A DNA stretch of 64,000 nt from Oxyruncus cristatus (taxonomy: Eukaryota > Chordata > Aves > Passeriformes > Cotingidae): positions 545,327 to 609,326 of the forward strand of contig VXAY01001093.1 of assembly GCA_013399855.1 (NCBI GenBank), read 5' to 3'. The translations under genes and the position numbers were made by a program. Shown one piece after another: positions 48,064 to 60,800 of this stretch (position 1 is its first letter; every line of letters begins with the position of its first letter). The notes beneath the pieces were generated by a model that worked only from the letters and a program-made list of their open reading frames with translations, was not told the origin of the DNA and did no database searches.

Positions 48064-50772
48064 GTATAGTACTTTGAACTTTTAAAAAGTCACAAAACTC
48101 TTCATAACTTTTTTAAACAATAAGATGCTAGTATTAAGGAAATTTTGCTTATAATGCAAGCCTTTCAATATACGTGTATTTTTATATTTGATATCATTAT
48201 GGAAGATATACCAAGATGAAGAGAAATGTTTATTACAAATATATTAAGAACTGAAAACAAATTAAAAATTAATAAAAATAAAAAGAACATACTGAATAAC
48301 ACGCACAGAGAACTGGAATGCTCAGAATAATACTCAAAATAAAATAAAAGCCACAACCAGAAATCTTAAAACAGGAACTTGAAATAATAAGCTTTTTATT
48401 TATTTCTCTTTTTTCATAAATCTGCCTCTTTTTAAAGCAATGGTTGTACCTTTTTTCATAAAGGCACTTTCAATTTTCTGTTATGTGTCACTGAAAAATT
48501 AAGAACCATGATATGACTGTCAAGCATTTATAAATTTTTTTTTACTGCAAGATTGAGTAATAAAATCCTACTTGCAGCCGAGGAGTGTCAGAGCACAGGA
48601 TAGCTAATATTCAGTTACAGATTAGGGACAAAACCTTTAATTTTCTTTCCATTGTTCAGTATGTGACTCCATGCCTTCTTCACTACACACTGCTACAACT
48701 TCAAACAATTCTGAAGCCTACCTTATTAATTCCTGTAGAGTGCTTTTTCTGTGCTATTCAGTTTAATAGCACCGTGAATGCCACTTTATCTTGACCAAGC
48801 TTTGGTTAGTTGACTTTCTATCTTCTCTGTTTTAGAAAGGGGAAAACAGAGATGCTTTGAAATTAAGGTCAAAAGTATTCACAAATGCTCATTGGATTGT
48901 CTGACTTTTTGGTGGTGGTGGTACATGTTGAGCATTATAGTAGTACAAATATGTTAAAAATATTTTTTGCTAATTTTCATTTCAGTCACGAGTGGAAGTT
49001 GAATGCAAAATAAGATAATTGCACACCTCGTGAGAATTAGATTGGTGGTTTAAAGGAAAAGATTAATATCACACACAAACTGCCATTAAAATCACCATCC
49101 AAATATAATTTTTCAGACAGGTTCCCCATCACCATAACGAAACCATACCTTGTGTTCTCTCTATTTCGTGTCTTATTCCCTCTTCTATATGAAACAGAAT
49201 AGCACCTACTTTCTAGGTCTTTTCCCTAGTTGTCCACTGTTGGTCACACCGCACCAAAAGAAGGGGTGGAGTAATCCCACCAGCACATTTACTGATCTTG
49301 GCTTCTCAGCTCAAACTCACTATATGAATATTAAATATTCTGTCTATTTCCAGTCTTGGAGCTCATGTCCCCCAACCACTTCTCATTAAATTCCAGGTAG
49401 TTTATCTTTGTACTTAGTTAACTCTACTGTTCTCTAACCAATATCGACATTCATCACTTCTACTTTTTGTTTTCTTTCCATCCAGCCTTCTCCCCAACCT
49501 CTTCCAGACAGCTATCTGCCAGACTGCTTCTCTTCTTCCTCCACATTCCAAGTCAGGCTGTAGTTCTTATCCCTCCTCAAACATTCCCTGAAAACAACAT
49601 CCTGGTATCTTGTTTCAATATTCCTCTGTAATCAATTTTGATTTTGTTTTCGTTTTAATCGCAATTCATCACCCATCTTAAATGTTTCACAGTTTAGACA
49701 CCTGGGTCCCTTCTCCTGCCTTCCCTATTTCTCCTAGACTCAGGAGCTATGAGTCCTTTCACTCCAGTTCTAAGACACCAGACTTCAATGAGATGCTTTC
49801 CTTCTTTCTGCCATCTGGAAATCTCAAAACAAGGTATTACACCATATCATGAAAGAAACCAGTAACAGGTGATCCTGAACATATCAATATCAGTCCAGAG
49901 CCCAATATTGACTCTCCCCCTAAATGGAAAACCTCATGCAAGGAAACCTGACTTCTGTGAGGAACTCTAAAGTTTGCCTGCTCAGTCTCATCGTGAAGGT
50001 GGCAAAAATCCAATTTTGTCAGTAATAAGAGGTGTGAAAGATGCAAGTGATAATGGAATCAACACTGAACTTTATGGAACATCTACCAAGTGTGTACAAA
50101 GTGAAGTTCCCTAAAATCCCGTCACCTGAACAATTTTCCTGTTTAAAGGAAATTGGAAGGTTTCCATATTAATAAAAGGCTGCTGAATCACCTTTTCTAA
50201 TTATAAATATGTGAGTTGCAAAGTTTTCAAGGAAAAGAGCAGGAAACTTTTTTACATGCTAAGTATTCTTCTCTTGGAAACCATGCATTTAGTCTTGGCT
50301 GAATCAAAAAATAAAACAATATAAATTCTCATGCAGGTGCCAAACGTGAAAGATTTCAGAGGAATTGATAAATTACATAAAGTTGTATGACACAGACAAT
50401 AGGAAGTCAACCTTATTAAAACACCAGGTGATGATACCAGGTCTGCATTTAGTATATATTCATGGAAAGCACAAGGTAACAATAGCCTTACAGAAAAAAC
50501 CCCACTTCTCATAACTTTCACAGGGTTTCATCTGCATTCTGCCTATTTTCCATCAGCCATTGCACTGAGGTAATAATTTGGATCATGTGAGTTGGTTCGA
50601 TCTAAGTAGAAGAGCAATTTGTAGTGAAAAAAATTATGTCTTTAATGCAACCTTATTTATTTATCAAAAAAGTACAAAAATGTATCATTTGTACTTAGGA
50701 GATACTATCTTGGCCTACGCTGCCATGTCGCAGCATGCCCCAGTAGCAATCAGAACAAAAAACTGCTTACAA

Positions 50773-50864
50773 GGTTTTTTTTGTTTGGTTGGTTGGGTTT
50801 TTTTTGTTTTGTTTTTGGTTTTGCTTTTTTTTTGTTGTTGCTGTTTGTTTGTTTGTTTTTTTGC
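50773..50864. repeat. T/G-rich low-complexity tract
   Basis: About 90 bases of T-runs separated by single or double G, including GTTT units at 50842-50856. It is followed by TTTTTTTGCAG, so it looks like a splice acceptor, but nothing downstream supports an exon. Confidence 0.85.
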
Positions 50865-53800
50865 AGATCAGGTTGCCAGAATATTTTTGGAATTCTCTAG
50901 CATTTCATCTTTTGTGATACTTTTTGCTGCCCTCTCACACATATGGACATAATATGCAATATAATCTCTTAATTAATCCACCTTCAGATACATTTTTTAA
51001 AAAACATTGAGGCTTCCTCTATAAATACAATAAAAAATATGAACACCAATTATACATCAGTCTCAACTGCCTAAGTCCTCAGACAGGAGACACTTTTAAG
51101 AGAACTCTAAAACTAATACTAGCTTTTTAAAAGTGGAACTTTTTTTAAAAAATGGAGTTTGGACATTTCTTCAAAAATTCTAGCTAATCAGTTTTTATTT
51201 AAATGGTTACTGCACATACATGTTACATATATACAGGCCATGCAAGGTAACAAAATGACACCATTCAAATGTGAAAAGGATATTTTTGGATAATAAAGAT
51301 GCTTAATGCTGCTGCTGATGAAAGGACATAATTTTTCATTACAACTGAGTAGCAGTATTAACCTCAGCCATCTTCCATATTTTTTCCATTTGATTTCACT
51401 TGGGAAAAATAATTTTTCCCTAAGAGTACAGGAAAAGGGTAAGGAAAAAAAAGAACAAAAGACTTCAGGAAGTAGGCCAAAACAATATTCCCTACTTAAT
51501 AATACTACAAGACTTTGTCAGCCTAATTCAGTCCAGAGTCTTGAATCTATTCCCTGTGAACATATTACTGTTAAAAAAAGAGAGAATGGAGCTTTAACAT
51601 GGCACTCAGTAGTCAGTTTATTTTACAAGTGTTGAAGGCTAGTTGAGAAAGTGGAAAATTTTTGAAGATCTTGTCACATGCTCTAAATATGTCAAACAGA
51701 TCTAGAACTAAAGCTCTGAATGTGTATTTAGGGATAACACTATACAACAATAACTTTTTTTTTTACACTCCTCTTGCAGCATGGTAGCAGTGAATGTACC
51801 CTGAATGCTCTTCCTTTGTTTATCAACTGCAAAGTATTCCTGAGGAATTAATTTCCATCACTTTTTAATTCTTTTTCTCATTACTATCCAGCAGGAGCAT
51901 AGCAAAATTGCAAGATTCTCCTACAACGCAAATCTTCAATATGTCACCAGTATATATAGCAGTAAGCCCCACAAAAGATGCACAGTAATACATTAAAAAG
52001 ACTAACACAAAAGAGAACAGTAATATGTGAATTCAAACTAATCTATGAAATATCCTGTATATTTCAGCGTAAATATCCTGCTGTGTAAATTTTCAGTAAA
52101 TATTATCAGATGATAAAATTCCTGAAAATTGAAAAAACCCACCCAACAATGAAAAAACCAGAAATTACCTTGCTTGTGTAGTTTCAACAAACTACACGGG
52201 GATGCTCTTCAGTGGTACTAACAGTCTATGGAAAAAAACCCAAGAAATAACCACGACCCTCCAAAAAGCAGATGCAAAAGTCAAACCCCAAATCTCCCAC
52301 AAATCATGGTAGTATTTTGTTGTACTACCTTCTTTACCTGGCACACTGTTCAGTCTTCTGTCACTGGTTCTCTCAGGAGAGAACAATGAAAACTAATTTT
52401 TTCCCTCCAAACAAGATCTGCTTTAACTGAAATGCTCCAACCCACCACACATGTGTAATGGAAACAGGCCTCCCTAATCACTTTTCCTCCTTGTTCAGTG
52501 ACAAATGCAGCAGAGAGTATCATCACCTCTGGAGGCTCTACCCAGCCAGAGCTCTAAAGCAGACCAGAACTTCTTGTTTACATGTAGACATCAAAACCAA
52601 GTTTCCTGTTCTCTAGTGGTTTTGGCCAAAAATCTAATCACGAACACATGCATGGAAGTGGTAGCCATCAGTTTTAGGATATTAGGTCATTGAATTATGG
52701 GGAAAAAAACTTGAAGTAGACGTTTACTGGAATTTTTAAAATCATTATTTGAAAAACAGCAGCTAGCTCTCTCTGAAACTGGGAGTGTGACAAGACTAAG
52801 AGGACCATTTTGAAAACACTACAAAAACTTTTTAAAAAGCATGAATGCTGGCACAAATTCCCCAAACAATGATAGCAGAATACAGGACTGAAGAACATGT
52901 TTATTTAGCAATCCTGTATAGACAATGGAGAGAGACAAGAAGCCCCAGAGGGTGAGTCAGTTCATAAATACACAGAGGTGCCTCTCACCACTGACAACCT
53001 AAGGCACCTCGAATAATTCACTTATTGGAACCTTTGTTAAGTGCATTAAGAGATATGGTATTCATCTGAACTGACATACAAATGGATCTCCAGTTTGATT
53101 AGTTCAAAAAGTTCAGGGGGAAGGATATAAAGCCATTCAGTATTAACATGGACTAGACACAGGATTTGGATTAATTTTTCAATAGCAGCAGAACAGAGAA
53201 GGAACTCTGAAGAAAAACAATACCAGTATTTTGGAGATTTTTGATGCAAAGAAACACGTGTACTAAACTTTGATCAGGAAACATGGTGGATCTTCCTTTT
53301 GTTCTGTATCTCTGATATTTAATTCACTGCAAATGAAGTGGTGAATTCACAGGAGAAGAAATCGGCAGACAAGTGCTACCCTGAATAGGCTGCTCTTTCC
53401 AATATGTATATTTAAAATAGAAAGGTCAACTGCATCCAGAAAGAATGCTTAGAACTTTCAAAATTTTTAACAGCAAAAGTGTACAACATACATAAATATC
53501 AGAATATCATATGAGAAGAATCATGTTGGTATAAAAGCTGTTGTTTTCATATGTGGAATATTTACAAGACCTCAAAGAACTACGAAATTACTCTTTTTCT
53601 TTTTTTTTTTTATTCTTCTGCAGAAAGGTTTTTGTCTGTGGAAATGTCTTTAGGCAGATTACAGTTAAGTCTAATCTATTCTTCAGCCAAGATCATCTAA
53701 TTCTTTTCAAACTACTTTTTAAACTTCTGTTTACCATGAACAGACATTAAAATTTGCTATCCAGACTTCTTGCTTAAGTGCGATATCTAAGATAAACCCT

Positions 53801-54030
53801 AATTGGATGAATTTATTGTAAGTTATATTACATGCACATATGACTGGAATTGTTGAAGTTTATTGATTTTCTGTGAATACTTTTGTCCCTAGAATACATA
53901 GTAGGGTGAAAAAGAACAGAATTTTTATGCATGCATGTGAATGAAAATTTGTTTATTTAATGCTTAAAATACATTTAAGAAGTATTTTTGAAATCCCTGT
54001 CTAATATTTATGTTTTGATGTTTTAATAAA

Positions 54031-54108
54031 ATGTAGTGAAAAGAGAATATAGTAAAAAGAAAATATGATGTAGTAAAAAAAAATTATAATGTGGTAAAAA
54101 GAAAATAA
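54031..54108 (+). repeat. degenerate A-rich tandem repeat
   Basis: Four imperfect units of roughly 16-23 bases built on the core ATGTAGTAAAAAGAAAAT. The units differ by substitutions and A-run length, suggesting an old minisatellite-like expansion. Confidence 0.7.
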
Positions 54109-57100
54109 AATTCTATAGCCCCAGCTAAAACTTTGAAAATACACTTTCAAAATGGTAATAAAAGTCTGTCTCTCTTTTGCAAATTACAATCTGTTGGATA
54201 ATGTTCATGAACATCATGTGATTCCTATCCATCCAAACATTTGTTATTGTATTCCTGAAAGGAATAAGGGAAGTGGTCTCAGAGCTTTGCAATGAAACAC
54301 TTCTTTGACAACAGCTGAACTTTTTCACAGGCAGAATAAACTTTTGATGAAAAGTTCTGGCAGAAATGTTAAACATCGATCTTCATGAACAGTATATAGG
54401 ATAAATAATCCAACTGATATTATTACAAGAAGCACTTTGTGAGTATTAACTAGAGAATTCAGAGCTTAATCCAGTTTCTTACCATATCTTCAACATAAAG
54501 ATTTAATTTAATCTAGTGTTATAGATGAAAATTTAAATATGACAGACTCAGGAAATACATAATGCAGGTTCTCACAGCCATTGGCATTGAGCCTCTTTGC
54601 AGAGACACTGAATTTTATTGGATCAATGCTGTGAGGATATGCTGCCGTGGCTGAAATGCAGTTAGGTGACAGGCACTGTGAAAAACATAAAATTCAATTT
54701 CCCAGCTTCTGCACATTGTTCATATCCTCTTGAATTAACATAAATATTTGTAATGAATATAATATTTGGCATTCCACACTGAATTGTTTTGGCTTTCAGA
54801 AAAACAGATGATTTTTCATTGGAAAGCACCTATGTAATCCACCAACTACTGACTGAATTTAATGAAGTGCTGTACATTAAATGTACTTCACATCTTTATA
54901 TTCATAGCTGATATTTTCAGTTCCCGATTTGTATGCTTTGTCTATTGCAAAATGCCTAAAAAGGTAACATATTCTAAACTTTAACTGAAACCCCTGGGGA
55001 GGAGGGATTGATTGAAATGAGAAAAAAAATGTTTTCTGATAATTTGCTTCTCTTTTCCCTTCACAGTCCCTAGAGTTTCCAGTAGAGCTTCATTCCTGAA
55101 TGATTTGTATTTGCTTACTTTTAGATACCACACTGATGCTTGAGGAATCACATAATTTATGAAACTTAACTGAATGCATTTAACTATTGTGGTGAATCCA
55201 GAGAAGAAAGCTTATGATGAGCAACAGCTGCAAGGGTCTACAGTGCACAAAGATCAATCACCCTAATATTAAAGATGTGAGTCAGTGAGGTGTTGAAAAA
55301 TATAATTAACTGTTTCCTAGACCACATCACCTCAGATTAGGTCAAAGTAATACAGACCGGCTGGTCCATGATCTCCTGACCCCAAATGTCATTGCTGCAA
55401 TTAATATGGACCAGACAAACAGGACCACCGAGGATCTTAACGAGTCAAGCTTTAGACAAACACCTGCTCTTTACTACATCTGTGAGGATTTTCACATCTC
55501 AATGTCTTAAAGAAAGATGATATAGAGTTACCTGAAACTATTATTTTCGTCAAATTTCTTAAAATAAATCAGATTAAAAAAAATCCCAACTTGTAACACA
55601 TTATGTAGACATTTAGAAAATGTCCTCTGCATGCTGTGTACTCAAGTCTGAATGGAAAGAAGTAGTTGAAGGTTTGCACCAACACACATGCATGCACAGT
55701 CTCCTCCTTAGGAGAGCATTTTCTTTCTTTCTAGGCAGGAGGCACGTAGGGGGCAAATGGTTATTGAGTTAAGTTGATATTGACAATACCTACATTCAAT
55801 TCCCTGCTCTATTACAGAACAACGTGGTCCATAATTTATGAGAAATTGTCTCAGCTGTAAAGCACAGTGCACTGGTATGAAATTCAGCTTTAAATAAATT
55901 AATTTGTGTCTATGTAGCTGGCTAACCACAAGAGTATAAATCTTACATATATACTATGTTTATAGCAAGACTGCATATCTTTTTTTTTCACAAAAAAATA
56001 TGCTTCATTCCATGGCACTCAATATGGAAATAATAGTCTTGCTCTGCTTTGCAAAGCTGCTGTAAAAATATACTTCAAAACCAGTGATGTATTCAGATGG
56101 CATTGGATGAACCCTTAGAATTCTAAAGAATTCTAAAATAAATTGCTACTCTAATACCTGCAAGATAGCCAGTGAAGTCCACTAATTTGTTTCCTTAGCA
56201 AAGATTTGTCTTCAGAGTAGGTCTAAAAAACATGGAGGGAATGGATTTTTTTCTTACTTTTACAAACACTAAAAATGACTCGTTACCTGTAACTATTATA
56301 TGAAAATATTGGGATGGCAAAGGGACAAACAGTATTTACATGAAATGCATAGCATATAGGAAGGATTAAATCACAAAGACATGTTAGCTGTCCACAGCAC
56401 ATAAATCCCTATATTCAGATTGAACCACTTACTTCTGAAAGCAAAAATCCTTTCCAGTTGCACAATTCAAGTAATTCAATGGTTTCTGAATTAAACCAAA
56501 AAGGAAGTGGCTTTTCTTTAGAAATTTTGGAGCAGTTTCCTGAAACTGTCTTGTGTGTTGTTTTCATAATGCATGAAAACTAACCCTAACATCACAAAGG
56601 TTATGGAAGACTCTTTTTAGTCCTGATCAGTAATACAGGAAAAAACTAAATCTGTCTATGTGCTGTGTGCTGCAAAGTTGGCTGTAGTTTACTCATTGAA
56701 ACAAATAATTTTTAACGTTTTCTTGTGCCACTGCAGCTGACTCCTATGCACCACCGCAGAATTTCTCCACCAGCCCAACATTCCATCATTATGTTTTTGG
56801 TATTAGGTATATAAATATATATTTCCACATATACATTTATTGATTCAGCCACATTATCAGTTTTTTGAGTGTGGGTTGTTTTTTTATCCATTTTTAAGTG
56901 ACTAAGAAGAATTTTTTTTGAACAGAAGTTGTTCAGAATCAGGTTAAAAAATGAACACAAAGAAATCTTAAATCCTAGAGTGAAATATTGAGCAATCTTT
57001 TCTTTACCTCTCAAGGTCTTACTGTGCAGCTGTGCTGAAACTATCACCGTATAATGACACTGGTGGCACCCTGAAGACCAGATTTTCTGATTGCCCATAG

Positions 57101-57326
57101 ACATTTACACACCAAGTTTTAGCTCCTACAACTTACAGAGAGGAAACTGCCTGACTCCGGGGACACTTACTAGAAGGAGTACAGCATATTGTATCAGGAG
57201 CTAAAACTTTGTCATTGATCTTTCTCTATATATGTGCCCTGCTACCCCACAGAATCTCACCAAAGAAGAACTACTCTTTGCCTTACTGGCTAAGCTTCCA
57301 GGTGAAGACTTAGAGTTGCTCCAGTA

Positions 57327-57331
57327 ACTAC
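57327..57331. repeat. target-site duplication ACTAC, left copy
   Basis: ACTAC lies directly before the LTR start TGCACCAG and again at 57850-57854 directly after its end. Confidence 0.75.
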
Positions 57332-57420
57332 TGCACCAGAGAACTCTTGCCTAAAAGGCCACTGAGGAAAAGGCTCCAGGCCAAGTTAGTGTAGGAGATA
57401 AGGTAAAGGCGAGCAGAAGC

Positions 57421-57426
57421 TTTAAT
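57421..57426 (-). terminator. LTR polyadenylation signal
   Basis: ATTAAA on the minus strand, about 60 bases after the TATA box and about 90 before the LTR's 3' end, as expected for the R-U5 junction region. Confidence 0.55.
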
Positions 57427-57484
57427 GAGCCTCCAGGCTCCGGGAATACAAACTACGCCCGCGTCCGAACACTGCGTGTTACAA

Positions 57485-57492
57485 TTTTTATA
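57485..57492 (-). promoter_or_regulatory. TATA box of the 518-bp LTR
   Basis: TATAAAAA on the minus strand at the expected place between U3 and R. Together with ATTAAA it gives the LTR orientation. Confidence 0.6.
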
Positions 57493-57854
57493 ATGATTTC
57501 TACCCAATCCCCTTTTGGCCAACCCCCGGTTCCGCTCTGTTCTGCCCCCAGACACGCCCTTCGGGAATTGAGTCTGGGGGATTTTGGGACCCCCTCTTCC
57601 TCGCAGCACGTACAGTCCTTGGAGGCTTTCCAAAGCTCTGGGCTTGAAGGTTGTTGCGTCTATGTTTATATCTTCTGGTGCAGATTTTAGGGTGTTATTC
57701 TACAATTCTATCTTGAAAGGAAGACTAAACAGACTAATGGAATTTAGGGGCATTGATATGGGATGGGGTAACAGGGTTAGCTATGTGTAACTACTGTGTT
57801 AAGGGTAAGGGATATAATACAGCTACGTAAAATCTACATTCACTACACAACTAC

Positions 57855-60800
57855 TTCTAAAATCTATAAAAATTAAGACAACAAAAATTCCAAGGCAACA
57901 GAACAATACGGGGTAAATTACCCTTGGGGATAAACACCATATTCAAAATGGTACTTCTGATTTCATTCATTCTGGGCAGAAGGAATAGATTCCATACAGG
58001 TTTATATCTAAGGGCAGGTAGGTACCTATCTCAAAACCGAATGAACACATAGGGGTCAGTGCAGGCAATGGCATCTCTGTAGCTTAGAGTGTATTTTGTA
58101 TCCTAGCAATGGCCAGTCTTATTCTCTTATGCTCTTTGTCCAGTGGTGCAGAGCTGCAGATAGACCTATTACCTATGCACAAATGGTACAGCTATTAGGA
58201 AAACATGAAGGAAAGGAATGTTGGGGTGTGAATACAGTGTACAGCAGGTATCGGTCACTAAGGAACAACTGAGGTTTGAGGGACATGATGATACCAGGTA
58301 CATTGTTGTGCATGATGCTTGGTATCAATGTATGCTGCAGCTGCTCAATGACATATCAGGATCTGATGATACTGGTTGCTATTCCAGCATTCTCTCTGTC
58401 TGAAAAACGTGTAGCCATATTAAAATACTTCTTGTTACGTACATTGTCCTTGCTTTTGGTGACAATGAAAGAGTATCTCTCAGAATCTTAAATTCAGATT
58501 AAGTTCTTTACTCTCTTTTAGTTTAAGACTGCATGAAAAATTCTCTAGGCTCTACAGTCTCCTTTTTATGCTTCCTTCTCTAGGAGGTGTGATGCTTAAG
58601 AGATTTTAAAGTCTACAATTGGATCTTTGTGCTCACAAAGAATACAGTGAAGCTTCTTGATAGTCTTTCTATCTATACAAAATCAATTAGAGGACTGGGT
58701 TCTATACCTGGAATATAAAAAAAAAAAATCCCCCAAATCCCAAAAAATAGGTTTTCGGTGGTTAAAAAGTATGCACATCCAAGATCTTGATATTCACAAA
58801 AAAAGACAAACAAGTTGTCTCCTAGTTCTGGAGTTACAAAAAAATTGTTGATAAGTTCTTGAGAAATGAGAAACAAATCTGCCTCTAGACCTCAAGAAGA
58901 GAGATTTCAGAGACAAATATATGATCTTGTTTTTACAACACAGACCCATGTTAGCCTGATGCTTTCTTGTTGAACCTAATAATGTCTAGTAACAAATGTA
59001 CAACTTCTAGAAAATCATCCACTTGTGTTTAGAAGATAACCACAGATGAATTTGCCCACATTATTTGCAAGACTCCAAGGGGAAAGATGAAAAAATGTGC
59101 CTTATTTCTACCTTTGATTTCCACATGCAAGTTTTTTTTTTAAATTTCATCTTTTTTTTCCCCCTAAAAAACCCTTTATTCTTGATATAGCATGATCAAG
59201 ATCAGTTATGTTTATTTATATATTTATATTCTCCTGTTTGTCTACCTTCTGTTTAATTTCACAGTGTTACATTCTCTTATATCCCTGAAAGACATTATTC
59301 TAATCAAGTTATTTTTAAGACTCTTCACATGCTTCATCATGTCAAGATCCATTAAATTTAAGCATATCAAACACTGTTAATCTGTTTGAAATGTCTTCCT
59401 ACTCCATCTTACTATTTCCTTGTTTATATAACCCAGGGTGACAATGCTGCAGCATTGTGGAGGGCTTCATGGTGAAATGTTTGTCTACTATGACAGGGAA
59501 AAGATACACTTTTTCCTCCCTGTGATTAAGCCTAAATTGCGGTTTAAATGAAAGGGCCTTTTACCACTTGAAGCATTCAGCAACTAAGCCTTTCTTATGT
59601 GTACTTTTTTTTTTATTTTGGAGCAAGACACAGAAAGGAGTAAGACACAGGAACAGAAGTTTTGTTTCCTGTGTGTATCTAGTTCTGTGAGGTTATCCTA
59701 AATAAACATATGATGCAAGTGGTGTAAGAATGAACTTTCATTAAGTTGCTTATAGGGCTTGTATGGAACAACTTTTAGTCTTTCTATAGTATGTCGTGTG
59801 TGGTTATATGGTTTATCAATCTTCTATTTGTTGAAAATAAAAGTGAAATGAAATGTTTCTTAATTTGAACTCCAAACTGAAAAGCTATGATAAGGTGAAG
59901 TTAAGATTGCAAGACAGTGACTGCAAATGAAAGTATATTTCTAATTATCTTAAAAATCAGCCGGCTGAACTGTTAAAGTCCAATTTTACATCCAAACATT
60001 TTCAAGAAAGAAACTATGATGCACAAAGGTAGTACTCCTTGCAATAAATTCCTTTCCTGTGAATCTTCCCTCTTTCCATTTTTACCTTCCTCTCTTCTGC
60101 AAGTTCCTTGTGATCCATTGTATCATTCCATTCCTTCATTCTCTCTCCTCTTGTGTAAAATACTAGGTTTCCTCACGCTCTTGGCTCTGGCTTTTCAGTG
60201 TCATGCAGTGAAACCAAAGCAGCAGCAGTGACCAACATCAATAAACATTAAAAGATCAATTATAATTTAGGTAAGAAATCTATCAATTCCCTATTCCTAT
60301 AGGCAGTCTCTCTTAACTCATTAAATCATTAAAAGCAAGGAAACTTCCACAAAAAATACAGGAGTGTTGTTTATTGATTGTCTTACATCTTTGTCTCAAT
60401 AATCCCACCTAAGTTTTACCTGGATGCGTGTGTGGTTTTAGCATTCCTGCAGCAATCACTAAATAATTTAGGTTAACCACAATTTAATTTATTTAAATTA
60501 TATTGTATAACAAATTTTGTGGATAAAACTATCAAACCACATAAAAGTAGGGTAAAACAAGTGATAATGGGACTAACTAATATCTGAGAAGATCACTTAG
60601 CATCTTTTTAAATATCAGAGAAGAAAGTCAGTAATAATTTCAGAAGTATCTAGCACCTAGATAAGTTTCTAGCTCAATTTTAAAATTGCCTGTAAACCTG
60701 TGTCCTTTTCATACTATTGGATATTGCTTAGCTCACAAATAAATCTCTGTCATCCTTACTTACTCTTAGCCACTCTGCTTGTTCTTTTCTTTGACTCCAT

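Larger units (their letters stand above)
41958..57326. other. 15 kb of unique AT-rich DNA, no gene seen
   Basis: No repeat family or coding exon was recognised across the longest repeat-poor block of the window. The largest open frames (42819-43151, 50578-50952, 51306-51635, 56712-57104) have no motif; the 50578 frame runs through a T/G-rich low-complexity tract. Contents of note: a complex stretch at 46490-46600, a perfect CTCF core at 48050-48063, a T/G run at 50773-50864 and an A-rich degenerate tandem at 54031-54108. A pyrimidine-rich part lies at about 49440-49760. Confidence 0.55.
57332..57849 (-). mobile_element. 518-bp solo LTR
   Basis: It begins TG and ends CA and is flanked by ACTAC 5-bp direct repeats. 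On the minus strand it starts TGTGTAGTGAATG and has a TATAAAAA box (plus-strand 57485-57492) and the polyadenylation hexamer ATTAAA (57421-57426) about 60 bases further on. It ends in CTCTGGTGCA after a U5 of about 90 bases. The part at 57415-57640 is GC- and CpG-richer than its surroundings, and the 101-codon frame across it has no viral motif. The flanks show no internal retroviral sequence, so it is a solo LTR. The family was not identified with certainty. Confidence 0.85.

Noticed and set aside
50850..50952. Polypyrimidine plus GCAG as a splice acceptor
   Set aside because: It is the end of a T/G low-complexity tract and no plausible exon follows.
55733..55756. GTAGGGGGCAAATG as a CTCF site
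   Set aside because: Only the G-run fits; three of the 14 consensus positions fail, including the conserved CCA start.
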